From Salinimicrobium sp049680855 (GTDB lineage Bacteria; Bacteroidota; Bacteroidia; Flavobacteriales; Flavobacteriaceae): 64,000 bases of DNA. The first letter of the stretch is position 1; the number at the start of each line of letters is the position of its first letter. The notes beneath the pieces were generated by a model, which saw nothing but the letters and a program-made list of their open reading frames with translations, did no database searches and had not been told where the DNA came from. The stretch spans positions 992,001 through 1,056,000 of the forward strand of contig NZ_JBMPGS010000001.1 of NCBI RefSeq assembly GCF_049680855.1. Reading direction: 5' to 3'. The position numbers were made by a program, and so were the translations under genes. This document shows, in pieces, positions 18,262 to 27,255 of this stretch.

Positions 18262-18347
18262 GCTCGGATGGTGGAATTGGTAGACACGTTGGACTTAAAA
18301 TCCAATGACCAGCAACGGTCGTGCGGGTTCAAGTCCCGCTCCGAGTA
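18262..18347 (+). tRNA. tRNA-Leu (TAA)
   Basis: An 86-nt class II tRNA with a long variable arm. Acceptor GCTCGGA pairs with TCCGAGT, with a G-U at the first pair; anticodon arm ttgga-ctTAAaa-tccaa; T-arm gcgggttcaagtcccgc; discriminator A. CCA is not encoded. It lies 17 nt after tRNA-Gly and shares its promoter and the terminator that follows. Confidence 0.96.
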
Positions 18348-18350
18348 CAG

Positions 18351-18387
18351 AAACCCTCTTTATCTTATTGATTTAGAGGGTTTTTTT
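18351..18387 (+). terminator. Terminator after the tRNA pair
   Basis: aaaccctct (18351-18359) pairs with agagggttt (18375-18383) and runs into a seven-T tract. A textbook intrinsic terminator. Confidence 0.88.
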
Positions 18388-18483
18388 ATGTCCAGCTTTC
18401 TGGTAGTAGATTGGATTGAATTGAATTCCGGTAGGAGTAGATTTCTGCTATTATAGGTGATCCTGGGGGAAGAATAAGTTAAC

Positions 18484-19461
18484 TTAGGAAAGAAAGCTTG
18501 GCAGAAAGCCGTAATATTTTTTAAAGGCAACGGTGAAATGCTGCGGATTCTTGTAACCTACCTGGTAAGAGGCTTCTGAAATAGACATGCCTTCATTTTT
18601 AATAAATTCTTTCGCCTTTTCCATCCGGATTTTGGTAATGTATTTAAAAATAGTGGTAGAATATACTTTTTTAAAGCTTTGCTTAAGTTTTGAGGTGTTG
18701 AGGCCAGCGATAGGTGCAAGTCCGGCAATGGTGATATTTTCTCTGTAATTTTTTCTTATGTATTTTTCAACCCGCAGAATTCCTGCATGTTCAATTTTAG
18801 AAAGTTCTTTTGCATGGTTTTCAGCAGTATGACTACTGTCCTCAACAAGTAAGTTCACCAGTAAAGCCGTAATTCTGGCTTCGAGGTAGATCTTTTTTAT
18901 ATGCCCGCAATAGCTGCACGTTATAATATCCTGAATTTGTTGCTGTAGTTCAATGCCAATAGGCCTACTCTTTTCCCATAGAAGGGAAGAGTTTTTCTTT
19001 TGTAGTACCTCAGTTAATCTGGTGCGGAATAAGCTGTATTCTCCTCCAAAAGTTTTTGCAATAAATTCTTCAGTAAACAGAATATCCAGTGTCTTCCTAT
19101 TAGTCGTTTGGGTACTTAAATAACCTTCGGGCTTGGGCACGTAGAAAATGTTGAAATGTCCCGCGGGTATAGACAGTACTGGGTTCGTGGCATCTTCTAC
19201 GATATAATCACCTTCAAGTTCAAAGTGTAGTTTAAAAAAAGAAGTGTTTCCGGAAATTTTCAGTGAATGAACGCCCGATACCTCAAGATCCTGTATGAGT
19301 AAGCAGAAGCCGTTGAGCTGTAGGTGCCGAATATTCCCTTTTGCCTGACCATTATCAATAACTATGATCTCTTCCTCAAAGGTGTAGGTTCGAAAATCCA
19401 GGCTAAGCCTTTTAACAAAAGCTTTTTCTTCAAAATGGGGATTTTCAATCCTAAATTCCAT
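18484..19461 (-). CDS. AraC-family transcriptional regulator of the adjacent receptor locus
   Basis: A 325-residue regulator. The C-terminal ~100 residues hold two helix-turn-helix motifs (ITIAGLAPIAGLNTSKLKQSFKKVYS and MSISEASYQVGYKNPQHFTVAFKKYYGFLPS), the AraC/XylS DNA-binding domain. The N-terminal ~220 residues are a sensing domain without a strong named match; the architecture resembles PchR-type regulators, which bind ferric siderophores. It is transcribed away from the TonB-dependent receptor gene 170 nt off, which fits a regulator that switches the receptor on in response to its imported ligand. That ligand link is inference from position. Two in-domain cysteines (CSYC) could bind metal. 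Confidence 0.9.
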   Translation of the reverse strand: MEFRIENPHFEEKAFVKRLSLDFRTYTFEEEIIVIDNGQAKGNIRHLQLNGFCLLIQDLEVSGVHSLKISGNTSFFKLHFELEGDYIVEDATNPVLSIPAGHFNIFYVPKPEGYLSTQTTNRKTLDILFTEEFIAKTFGGEYSLFRTRLTEVLQKKNSSLLWEKSRPIGIELQQQIQDIITCSYCGHIKKIYLEARITALLVNLLVEDSSHTAENHAKELSKIEHAGILRVEKYIRKNYRENITIAGLAPIAGLNTSKLKQSFKKVYSTTIFKYITKIRMEKAKEFIKNEGMSISEASYQVGYKNPQHFTVAFKKYYGFLPSFLS

Positions 19462-19578
19462 GGGGCATATCTGTTTTTGAATAGAAAGAGATATTTAGCA
19501 GGAAACCAAACCGGCACATTCTTCCTTTTGCGTAACTAAAAATTCCTTTTACGTTAGCAAGTGGCCCTGTTGCTCTGC

Positions 19579-19586
19579 TATTTTTG
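19579..19586 (+). promoter_or_regulatory. -7 box for the TonB-dependent receptor gene
   Basis: TATTTTTG fits TAnnTTTG and lies 45 nt before the receptor start codon. The -33 element is not obvious, which would suit an activator-dependent promoter served by the divergent AraC protein. Confidence 0.5.
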
Positions 19587-19630
19587 CCCAAAGATAGTTA
19601 TTTTAATTAAATCTAAATAAGGAAAGCGTT

Positions 19631-22084
19631 TTGGGCCTGAAAAAGAAATTTTTTTTCTTGATAATGTTGTCTCTCTTACCACATTTATTGGATGCGCAGT
19701 CTAAAGCGGGTGAAAAATTTTCATTTTCGGGCCGTATAATAGATCAGAATGGATATTCTTCTTCTGATGTGCAGATTATTCTTTCTAATGCAGTTGAGGA
19801 GTATAAGACCTTGACGAATGCAAAAGGCAATTATGAGATACAGGGAATTACTTCCGGAGTATATATTCTTGAACTTCAAAAAGGAGATTATATTGATTTC
19901 AAAGAAATAATAGTTAAGGGTAAAGATGTAGTTTCAAATTTTCAGATAAACAATAAAAAAGATTACGAACTGGAAGAAGTTTATCTGAACATAGAATCTG
20001 TGAAATCTGAAATCGAAAAAAAAGGTTTTGCAGTAAATGTTATTGAAACGGAGGAAGCTGCGGCTCGAAACGTTCAAACCAATGAGCTTTTGAATAGGAG
20101 TGTTGGGGTAAAGATTAGACAGGATGGAGGTTTAGGCTCCTCTGTAGATTACAACCTTAATGGAATGTCTGGCAATTCTATTCAAATTTTCATTGACGGC
20201 ATACCAATCTCCTCTTATGGTTCTTCTTTTGATTTAAACAGTATTACTCCTAATATGATTGAAAGGATTGAAGTTTACAAGGGAGTGGTTCCTGCCGAAC
20301 TCGCGTTTGATGCGCTTGGGGGTGCAATTAACGTTGTTCTTAAAAAACAGGTGAGTAACCAGATCAATGCCTCGCTGTCCTACGGTTCCTTTAACACCAC
20401 TCAGGCCAACTTCAATGCTATTTATCATTCAGAAAGCTCAGGTTTTTTTATTAAAGGTTCCGGTTTCTATAACCATTCTGATAATGATTATGAGGTTTGG
20501 GGAAGGAATGTGTACAACATTTTACCAAATGGAAAATATGATTATGTCAAAGTAAAAAGGTTCAATGACACCTTTTATTCGTACGGAGGTATCCTGGAAG
20601 CAGGTTTCAAAAATGTGAGTTGGGCGAATAATTTTTCTATTGGTTACACAGCTTCCAGTTCTTATAATGAAATACAGCACGGCACGTATATGACGGTTCC
20701 CTATAAAGGTAGGTTTCTGGAAGCAGATGCGGGCATAGTAAACATTACTTATAATAAAAAGAATCTGTTCATAAACGGACTTGATATAAACTTTCACGGT
20801 TTGTACAGTGAACGGCAAAGAACAATAAATGACACTGTTAAGTGGAATTACAACTGGTCTGGCGAATTGAGCAGGGATCGTAAGGGGAATCCCATTCCCT
20901 CGCAAAGAGGAGCACAACAGGGTCCACCTACCATTTTAAATATTTTTAGAGATATATATTCCTTTCGAGGAGGTTTAAGTTACTCTTTTGACAATCATCA
21001 CATGCTGAGTCTCAACCATGTTTTCTATACAATTTCCAGGGAAGAAAATGATGAACTATGGAATGGCATTAGAAGGAATTTCGTGGAAACGCGCGCTCTG
21101 GAAAAAAATGTAACCTCCTTGTCCTATGAGTCCAGATGGTTCAATGAACACTTAAAAACTACTGTTTTTGGTAAATACTATCAGCAGGAAATTGAAAAGA
21201 TGGATCCCGTTGTGGTTAGTGTAGATGGAGAAGAAGTTAGACGGGAGCAGCATTTTGATCGAAAAACTGAAGAATCTGGATATGGATTGGCGATCTCTTA
21301 CCTGTTAGATTCCGGAATCTCTTTTTTAGGTTCGGCAGAAAAAGCTATTCGGCTGCCCTCAGATAATGAAACTTTTGGAGATGCGGGAGAAAACATTGTA
21401 GAAAATCCAGGCCTGCAGCCCGAAAGAAGTAACAATTATAACCTGGGTGTAAAATTAGGACCTTACAAGATTAAAAGGCATAAAGTTTCAGTCTACGCCT
21501 CAGGCTTTATAAGGAATACACAGGATAAGATCGTAAGGCAAACGCAAACCAATCTAAATGATGCTATTCAAACTGCTCCTTTTGAAAACCTGAGCAAAAC
21601 GCAATCGAAAGGTTTTGATGCTGAACTTGTTTATAGTTTCAAGGAGAACTTGAATGTTTTGTTCAACATGTCCAAATTCAATACCAGGTTTAAAACCAAG
21701 TATGATAACAACGGGAATGTTTTGTATAACTATAATGAACAACTTCCCAGCGAACCTTTTCTCACGGCCAATGTTTCCGCAGGATATACCTTTAGGAACA
21801 CCATTCAACCTGGTTCTTTATTTAAAATTTATTACAACCTGGGATATGTTGATTCTTTTTACAACGTGTGGACCAGAAAGAACAGGAGAGGGCTGGAAGA
21901 TTTTAAAGTTCCGGAACAAACGGTGCAGGATCTTGGGTTGAGCTATGTATTTCCAGACAAGAACCTTATTGTAAGTTTTGATGTAAATAACATCTTAAAC
22001 GAGCAGGTTTACGACAATTTTGCGGTGCAGAAACCGGGTAGGGCTTTTTATCTCAAATTAAATTATTCAATTAATAACTTCTAA
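19631..22084 (+). CDS. TonB-dependent outer membrane receptor
   Basis: An 817-residue outer membrane receptor. A signal peptide (FFFLIMLSLLPHLLDAQS, cut near residue 23) is followed by a carboxypeptidase-regulatory-like beta-sandwich at about 30-112 (FSFSGRIIDQNGYSSSDVQI...), a plug domain at about 120-245 (NVIETEEAAARNVQTNELL..., IERIEVYKGVVPAELAFDALGGAINVVLKK), and a 22-strand barrel that ends with Phe. It should import a large ligand using TonB energy. With DUF4374 and PepSY genes downstream and an AraC gene opposite, an iron-siderophore or heme role is the best inference. The start is a TTG at 19631 that puts the signal peptide in register; there is no in-frame ATG close by. Confidence 0.93.
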   Translation: MGLKKKFFFLIMLSLLPHLLDAQSKAGEKFSFSGRIIDQNGYSSSDVQIILSNAVEEYKTLTNAKGNYEIQGITSGVYILELQKGDYIDFKEIIVKGKDVVSNFQINNKKDYELEEVYLNIESVKSEIEKKGFAVNVIETEEAAARNVQTNELLNRSVGVKIRQDGGLGSSVDYNLNGMSGNSIQIFIDGIPISSYGSSFDLNSITPNMIERIEVYKGVVPAELAFDALGGAINVVLKKQVSNQINASLSYGSFNTTQANFNAIYHSESSGFFIKGSGFYNHSDNDYEVWGRNVYNILPNGKYDYVKVKRFNDTFYSYGGILEAGFKNVSWANNFSIGYTASSSYNEIQHGTYMTVPYKGRFLEADAGIVNITYNKKNLFINGLDINFHGLYSERQRTINDTVKWNYNWSGELSRDRKGNPIPSQRGAQQGPPTILNIFRDIYSFRGGLSYSFDNHHMLSLNHVFYTISREENDELWNGIRRNFVETRALEKNVTSLSYESRWFNEHLKTTVFGKYYQQEIEKMDPVVVSVDGEEVRREQHFDRKTEESGYGLAISYLLDSGISFLGSAEKAIRLPSDNETFGDAGENIVENPGLQPERSNNYNLGVKLGPYKIKRHKVSVYASGFIRNTQDKIVRQTQTNLNDAIQTAPFENLSKTQSKGFDAELVYSFKENLNVLFNMSKFNTRFKTKYDNNGNVLYNYNEQLPSEPFLTANVSAGYTFRNTIQPGSLFKIYYNLGYVDSFYNVWTRKNRRGLEDFKVPEQTVQDLGLSYVFPDKNLIVSFDVNNILNEQVYDNFAVQKPGRAFYLKLNYSINNF

Positions 22085-22095
22085 ATAGATCCGAT

Positions 22096-23442
22096 ATGAA
22101 AAATAGATTTACAAAATTATTTAATTATGCTGCTGTAGTTGGTGTAATAAACCTGGCGATGAGTTGCAGTAGTGACGACGGGAATATGATAACTCCCGAA
22201 CCCAATCCAGTTGAAGGTAGGTGGATAACCGTAGCGGGAGCTATCATGGATGAAACTCCGGGAAACGGGAATGGAGGAACTGTACTTTACTCTATCTCTC
22301 AGGAAAATGCTGAAGATCCTGATTTTGAGGTAAATGTATTTGAAAATGGTTTTTCTGTGAGATCACAACGTACTGCGAGACTTCAATCATCTGTAGATGG
22401 TTCTACAATGTTTAATATTGCATATGGAGGAGATATTGGAGGTGAATTCTCCAAATATCATATCAATGGAGGTGGAGACTTTGAGCAAACCGGTGGGGTG
22501 GTAAATATTTCTCAGTATGCCGGGACTTCACCAAGATGGGTGAAATTATTTGATGGTGATCAAACCGGCGCGGCGGTGAGCGTGACAAGTCCGCAGGTAA
22601 ATGAAGGTGATACTTACGAATACACCAGAGGGACCGCTACCATAGTTACTATTGATATGAATGAAGTCCTTATTTCAAACAACAATTCTTTTGAGATTCC
22701 TCTTTCAGAAGAAGAAGAGGCGGCCGGGTATTATATCTTTCGATTAGATACTCCTGTTTTAAATGCTGCCGGGGATAAATTAATCATAGGTACCTGGATG
22801 GGTAAAACTGATCCTGCCACGGGAGAACGTGACACAAATGAATACGAAAGACTAGGTTCCAAAGCTCTAGTGGTTGATTATCCATCTTTAGAGAACCCAA
22901 CTTTAATTACTTCCAGTGTAGGGTTTGGTGATACCAGTGGTTACCGTAGTTTTAACAGCTTTTTGGCCGAAGATGGAAACATCTATCAGGCAACACAAAG
23001 AGATCCCAATGGCTCTCATATATTAAGGATTGGTGCAGACAACGAATATGATAATTCGTATAATTTCAGCTTAGACGAAGCTTTGGGCGTTAATAACTCT
23101 TATATTGAAAGTTGGAGGTACGTAGGGAATGGTATTGCATATGTGATGTATACCCATGATGGTTCAGCAAACACAAATTTCAATCCTGGTACCCAGCAAA
23201 GTTTCCTGGCAAGATTAGATCTTAATTCCAAGACGGCTCAACAAGTAGACCTTCCTTATGAACCTGATATGTATTTCTTCCAGTACCAGGGATTTGTAGT
23301 AGACGGGGATAAGGTTTATGTCACTATTTCTCCCGTAGGAAAAGATGGGAATATCTATATTCTTAACAGCCAGACAGGAGAAGTGACAAAAGGAGCCAAA
23401 TTAATTAATGAGCCTGGGAATCATTTCATCGGGGCCTTTTAG
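22096..23442 (+). CDS. DUF4374 lipoprotein
   Basis: A 448-residue lipoprotein with the lipobox LAMSC (Cys24) followed by SSDDGN, an acidic start typical of surface-exposed Bacteroidota lipoproteins. The rest is a beta-propeller-like repeat protein of the DUF4374 family, which sits next to TonB-dependent receptors for iron or heme. It starts 12 nt after the receptor stop, so it is in the same operon, and probably binds or hands over the receptor's ligand at the cell surface. The exact ligand is unknown. Confidence 0.88.
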   Translation: MKNRFTKLFNYAAVVGVINLAMSCSSDDGNMITPEPNPVEGRWITVAGAIMDETPGNGNGGTVLYSISQENAEDPDFEVNVFENGFSVRSQRTARLQSSVDGSTMFNIAYGGDIGGEFSKYHINGGGDFEQTGGVVNISQYAGTSPRWVKLFDGDQTGAAVSVTSPQVNEGDTYEYTRGTATIVTIDMNEVLISNNNSFEIPLSEEEEAAGYYIFRLDTPVLNAAGDKLIIGTWMGKTDPATGERDTNEYERLGSKALVVDYPSLENPTLITSSVGFGDTSGYRSFNSFLAEDGNIYQATQRDPNGSHILRIGADNEYDNSYNFSLDEALGVNNSYIESWRYVGNGIAYVMYTHDGSANTNFNPGTQQSFLARLDLNSKTAQQVDLPYEPDMYFFQYQGFVVDGDKVYVTISPVGKDGNIYILNSQTGEVTKGAKLINEPGNHFIGAF

Positions 23443-23478
23443 ATAACCTTTAACCTTAGGTCATAAGCAAGATAAACT

Positions 23479-23512
23479 AGTTCCGGTTGTAGCCATGGTT
23501 ACAACCGGAACT
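23479..23512 (+). terminator. Long hairpin between the DUF4374 and PepSY genes
   Basis: A perfect 13-bp stem, agttccggttgta (23479-23491) with tacaaccggaact (23500-23512), and an 8-nt loop. A short T/A-rich stretch follows and the PepSY gene starts 15 nt later. It could lower read-through or stabilise the upstream message. Confidence 0.55.
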
Positions 23513-23526
23513 TTAAATTTTCAAAT

Positions 23527-24678
23527 ATGAAGAAAAAAAAGAAAAAGTACGGACTTAGAAGGTTTATAAACGATGTCCATCTATGGCTTGGCCTTGGAAG
23601 TGGAATTATCCTTTTTCTTGTTTGTCTATCCGGAACCATACTCACTTTTGAAAAAGAAATAAAAAGTGTTTTTGCTCAGGATTTTGCCGTTTCCGGAACA
23701 AAGGTTATGCCTGTTGAAACTTTAACCGAATTATTGCAGGAAGAAGGTGAAGTATCTTCTGTGAGCATACCTGCACAAAAGGGAAAGCCTTATGAATTCC
23801 GGGTCAAAACTAGTCCTGAAGATCGACGGGGAACAACTTTTTATGTAAACCAATATACAGGAGAATATAAGAAAACCAGGGAATCTCCCCTTGACGAATT
23901 CTTCATGTGGAATTTCAGAATGCACCGTTGGTTACTGTTAGATTCATCCATTGGAAGACCTATTGTGGGAACAGCTACCATTATTTTCTTTTTCCTGGCC
24001 TTGAGTGGTGTATTTCTGTGGTTTCCAAAGAAACTGAAGTGGAAGAATATGAAAAGTGGCTTCAAAATCAAAACATCAGCCAATTGGAAACGTATAAACC
24101 ACGATCTTCACAATACTCTCGGTTTTTATGCATGTATTTTCCTGGTAATAATGACATTAACAGGCCTGTGCTGGAGTTTTGAGTGGTATCGTGACGCAGG
24201 AAGCGAAGTGCTGGGAACTAAAATTTTTGGAAACAGGGGTGGTGGAACCGATTTTAGTTCGAATAGAGACATTTCTTCGGTAGATGCAATTTCCCTTGCT
24301 TCAATTTACAGAATCTCCTCAAGTGAGCTGGATTATGATGGAACTACTTCCATTTCATTTCCAGGAGATAAAGACCAGGTTTATAATATTAGAAAAACAA
24401 GTGATAACGGCTGGTCTCCTGTGACTGTAGATAAGCTTGTGCTTGATCTTGACGGCACGGTGCTGCATAAAGAAATTTTTAATGAAAAACCTCTTAATGT
24501 TCAAATAGCTTCGCTTATAAAACCCATTCATACCGGGGAAATCTTTGGGACTTTTTCAAAGATAATTTATTTTCTTGCCTGTCTCATCGCGACCAGTTTA
24601 CCTATTACAGGTACATTGATTTGGCTTAATAAAATGAAGAAAACTCCTAAAAATAAGAAACAACAGGCTGAGCTTTAG
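23527..24678 (+). CDS. PepSY-associated TM protein (probable ferric-siderophore/heme reductase)
   Basis: A 383-residue inner membrane protein with four hydrophobic segments: about residues 20-42, 143-164, 195-218 and 340-365. Histidines sit at the membrane edges (DVHLWLG, MHRWLL, NHDLHNTLG, PIHTG), the arrangement of PepSY_TM proteins that bind heme and pass electrons to periplasmic iron complexes. Large periplasmic loops carry PepSY-like folds. Located 84 nt after the DUF4374 gene, beyond a hairpin, it likely reduces the imported iron compound so the metal is released. Reductase activity is inferred from family and context. Confidence 0.88.
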   Translation: MKKKKKKYGLRRFINDVHLWLGLGSGIILFLVCLSGTILTFEKEIKSVFAQDFAVSGTKVMPVETLTELLQEEGEVSSVSIPAQKGKPYEFRVKTSPEDRRGTTFYVNQYTGEYKKTRESPLDEFFMWNFRMHRWLLLDSSIGRPIVGTATIIFFFLALSGVFLWFPKKLKWKNMKSGFKIKTSANWKRINHDLHNTLGFYACIFLVIMTLTGLCWSFEWYRDAGSEVLGTKIFGNRGGGTDFSSNRDISSVDAISLASIYRISSSELDYDGTTSISFPGDKDQVYNIRKTSDNGWSPVTVDKLVLDLDGTVLHKEIFNEKPLNVQIASLIKPIHTGEIFGTFSKIIYFLACLIATSLPITGTLIWLNKMKKTPKNKKQQAEL

Positions 24679-24749
24679 AATTATATTCAGTTGAGCGATC
24701 CATATGATATTTTTCTGATTTCCTTCTTCAGTAATGTTTTTAAATAAAC

Positions 24750-24780
24750 AACGCCCGTATTTCAAGTCGGGCGTTATTTA
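24750..24780 (+). terminator. Terminator of the receptor-DUF4374-PepSY operon
   Basis: aacgcccg (24750-24757) and cgggcgtt (24768-24775) form a GC-rich 8-bp stem followed by attta. Confidence 0.7.
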
Positions 24781-24794
24781 TTTAAAAAGGTTTA

Positions 24795-24809
24795 AAAAAT
24801 GACATTTTT
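24795..24809. repeat. AAAATGNCATTTT palindrome, intergenic copy
   Basis: AAAAATGACATTTTT sits just past the operon terminator, separate from its stem. Confidence 0.6.
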
Positions 24810-24903
24810 GGATCCTTTTCTGGGCTGTAATTTGTTCCACATGGCATTGGGGGAGTGATAGACAAACAAAATTTTTATAACTTGTTGCTCAAATCTGCTC
24901 CAT

Positions 24904-25353
24904 ATGAAAACCTTAGGCGTACTCCTTTTTTTTCTGGTACTTAGTGCAGGAAGTTGTGCGCAGGCACTACAAGTAGATGGTCGCGATATTGAGAACGCTG
25001 CACTTATTGGGGTTTCCAGCAAACTTCACGGTTCGGCGAAATTATATTCGGTTCAAAGGGAAAGTCAGAAGCTTTTCATCCTCACCTTCTACAATCCAGA
25101 TGCACCCAATATGTACGAAGCAGAGAACATTTCCTTTTATGGAACAAATCAAGACTTGGATATGCTCTACGAATTTCTGAAAAAAGGCTTTTCCTCCAGG
25201 GAAAGGCGACTGAAAAATTTGGGAGAAGGGCACAAAATGGCCGTAAGTTTTGCTTACTCCTCAATTTTAGTAGAGGTGCTTCGGGAAAATGGACTTAATG
25301 GCTGGTTCTTTCTTTCCAAAAAGCAGCTGGACAGGTTATTCGGGAAAGTCTAA
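24904..25353 (+). CDS. Small hypothetical lipoprotein
   Basis: A 149-residue protein with a lipoprotein signal (FFLVLSAGSC, Cys18). The mature part has alternating strand-like segments (AALIGVSSKLHGSAKLYSV, KLFILTFYNPDAPN) and ends in a helix with WFFLSKKQLDRLFGKV. I do not recognise a family. It is an independent unit after the iron locus terminator and before a convergent small zinc-ribbon gene. No function can be assigned. Confidence 0.75.
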   Translation: MKTLGVLLFFLVLSAGSCAQALQVDGRDIENAALIGVSSKLHGSAKLYSVQRESQKLFILTFYNPDAPNMYEAENISFYGTNQDLDMLYEFLKKGFSSRERRLKNLGEGHKMAVSFAYSSILVEVLRENGLNGWFFLSKKQLDRLFGKV

Positions 25354-25469
25354 TTAAGAGCATATACCAAATATCGTGTTTTACAACTCGTGAAGACTTC
25401 TTCAGAAATTTTAAAGTTCCTTTTCCTTTGTTATATCCTATTTAGTTGTTGAGTCTTGTCTTTTAATCT

Positions 25470-25697
25470 TTAAAAATTGCTTCTTATTCTTATTTTTTGA
25501 TATTTTATAAATTCTTTTGAGACTTTTTTCCAGTCCGGACTACTGTAGGTAAATGATTCTACAGAATGATCTACCGCATCTTCGGGTGAGTCAAAAAAAC
25601 CTTTACCATTGCAGGAGGAACAAGTTTCTTCATGGAGGACCAAATGTGCCTTTTCCATCCCAAAGCCCATACAGACTTCACATTTTAATTTGTTCAT
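25470..25697 (-). CDS. Small zinc-ribbon protein (DnaJ-type CxxCxGxG pair)
   Basis: A 75-residue protein starting at the ATG at 25697 (MNKLKCEVCMGFGMEKAH). It contains CEVCMGFG and CSSCNGKGFF, two CxxC(x)GxG units like those of the DnaJ central zinc domain, which together would bind one zinc. The rest is polar (SVESFTYSSPDWKKVSKEFIKYQK). Such small ribbons are found in chaperone-like and RNA-binding proteins; no specific role can be given. Upstream in-frame codons exist but give no extra conserved sequence. Confidence 0.65.
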   Translation of the reverse strand: MNKLKCEVCMGFGMEKAHLVLHEETCSSCNGKGFFDSPEDAVDHSVESFTYSSPDWKKVSKEFIKYQKIRIRSNF

Positions 25698-25866
25698 AAC
25701 TCTCAGGTAATTAGTGTTATATTCAAATATAATCATATACAAATGGCTGCAACAAATAATTATGTTAACAGATCAATCCACAACACATAATGGAATACCT
25801 AAAACAGTTTTAAGCTAAAGTTATTCGCGGGAAGTTGATGAAGTGAGATTATGGGATTTTGGTATC

Positions 25867-26943
25867 TCAAACTTGGTCTTTGGGATGCCCCTTGTCAATT
25901 TTTTCTTCAGCCCACTCTTTTTCTTCTTCGTCCGCTTCAACAGGTTCCTCCTGTAGATGTTCTACCCGTGGTTCAAAATTAAGTTTGGCGAACATGGGAA
26001 AGTGGTCTGAGCCAATGCTTTTTAACCGCTGTATTTCTACAAGGCAAAAATCTTCTGTGTGAAAAATGTGATCTAAGGGCCATCTAAAGAAAGAATAACC
26101 GGTATGATAGGTGTTATAAAAGCCCCTGCCAATCCTAGGATCCAGTAATCCACTTATTTGTTGAAACAGTTTGGTCGTCCGGGACCATGCCACGTCATTA
26201 AGGTCTCCAAAAACCAGTACAGGTTCATTTTTTGGCTTGATTTCGCGCCCAATTAATAATAGTTCAGCATCCCGGTTGGTAGAAGTGTCATCTTCGGTGG
26301 GGCTGGGTGGCTTAGGATGAAGGCAGTGAATTCGCACTCTTTCGCCATTTCGAAGCTTGACGTAGCCGTGTATGGAAGGAATTTCTGAAGTGATGAGGTA
26401 TTTAACTTCGATATCCTCCAGCTCCAGCCTGGAGTAAAGGTGCATTCCATAAAGATTATCCTTGGGAATTTTAACGCAAAATGGATAATCCTCTTCAATT
26501 TCTTCCAATGCTTTTTCCCAGCGCTTGTCAGTTTCCAGCGTAAGAACAATATCCGGTTGTTTCTTGTGAATCCTCGCTAGAAGTTTGGAGTATTTATCGT
26601 TTGGCGTGAGAACATTGCTTACCAGTACAGAAATATGATTTTCTGGTTTATCTCCCTTGTATCTCATTACCTGTTTTTGTGCGAGAATGGTGTAGGGATA
26701 GATTTTAGCCGCCTGGTAAAGAAGGCTTGCAATTAACAGGCTCACCAAGATGTATTGCCAGGAGGCGTCAAAGGGAAAAATATATGCAGAAAAAGCTAAA
26801 ACCACTAGAATAAGAAAGCAAATCTGTAAACGTGGAAAATCGAATCCTCGCACCCACCATTGATCATATCTTGATAAAGAAGCCAGCGTAGGAATTAACA
26901 TTAAGACATCAAAAAAAGCTACAATCAATTCCGGTACTGTCAT
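25867..26943 (-). CDS. Membrane-anchored endonuclease/exonuclease/phosphatase family protein
   Basis: A 358-residue protein from the ATG at 26943; a GTG 36 nt upstream is also in frame. About three N-terminal hydrophobic segments (residues 1-90) are followed by an EEP domain of about 250 residues: SVLVSNVLTPNDKYSKLL, PDIVLTLETDKRWEKAL (metal-binding Glu), VFGDLNDVAWS (the conserved GDxN) and KSIGSDHFPMFAKL (SDH catalytic motif). The EEP fold hydrolyses phosphodiesters in nucleic acids, inositol phosphates or sphingomyelin; in this membrane-bound form the substrate is unknown. The C-terminal tail is very acidic. Confidence 0.88.
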   Translation of the reverse strand: MTVPELIVAFFDVLMLIPTLASLSRYDQWWVRGFDFPRLQICFLILVVLAFSAYIFPFDASWQYILVSLLIASLLYQAAKIYPYTILAQKQVMRYKGDKPENHISVLVSNVLTPNDKYSKLLARIHKKQPDIVLTLETDKRWEKALEEIEEDYPFCVKIPKDNLYGMHLYSRLELEDIEVKYLITSEIPSIHGYVKLRNGERVRIHCLHPKPPSPTEDDTSTNRDAELLLIGREIKPKNEPVLVFGDLNDVAWSRTTKLFQQISGLLDPRIGRGFYNTYHTGYSFFRWPLDHIFHTEDFCLVEIQRLKSIGSDHFPMFAKLNFEPRVEHLQEEPVEADEEEKEWAEEKIDKGHPKDQV

Positions 26944-27255
26944 AAGATGCTGGCCTGGAGGGTTAGGTTTATTTTGCACTAAAATAATAAAAACGGCTCA
27001 CATTTGCATGAATCAAAATCCACTCTTAAACTTTCTCGAGGAAAGAAGTTTTAAAAAAGAATGACTTTTAGCTGTGCTTTTTCTCCCATACAAGTAAGAT
27101 TTACCGAATCGATATTTCTTTACAGTAGTTAAATATCAGAACGTCAATAATTTGAGAATCTTTTATGAAAACAGCTTTTTAGAGGGATATGCTTTAACGG
27201 GAGCTTAAGGAGCTAAGAATAATTTTTTTGTAATTTCCTGAAAATACTTTTTTAA

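Noticed and set aside
18187..18456. An 89-codon open frame over the two tRNA genes
   Set aside because: It lies on top of two well-folded tRNAs and has no family resemblance.
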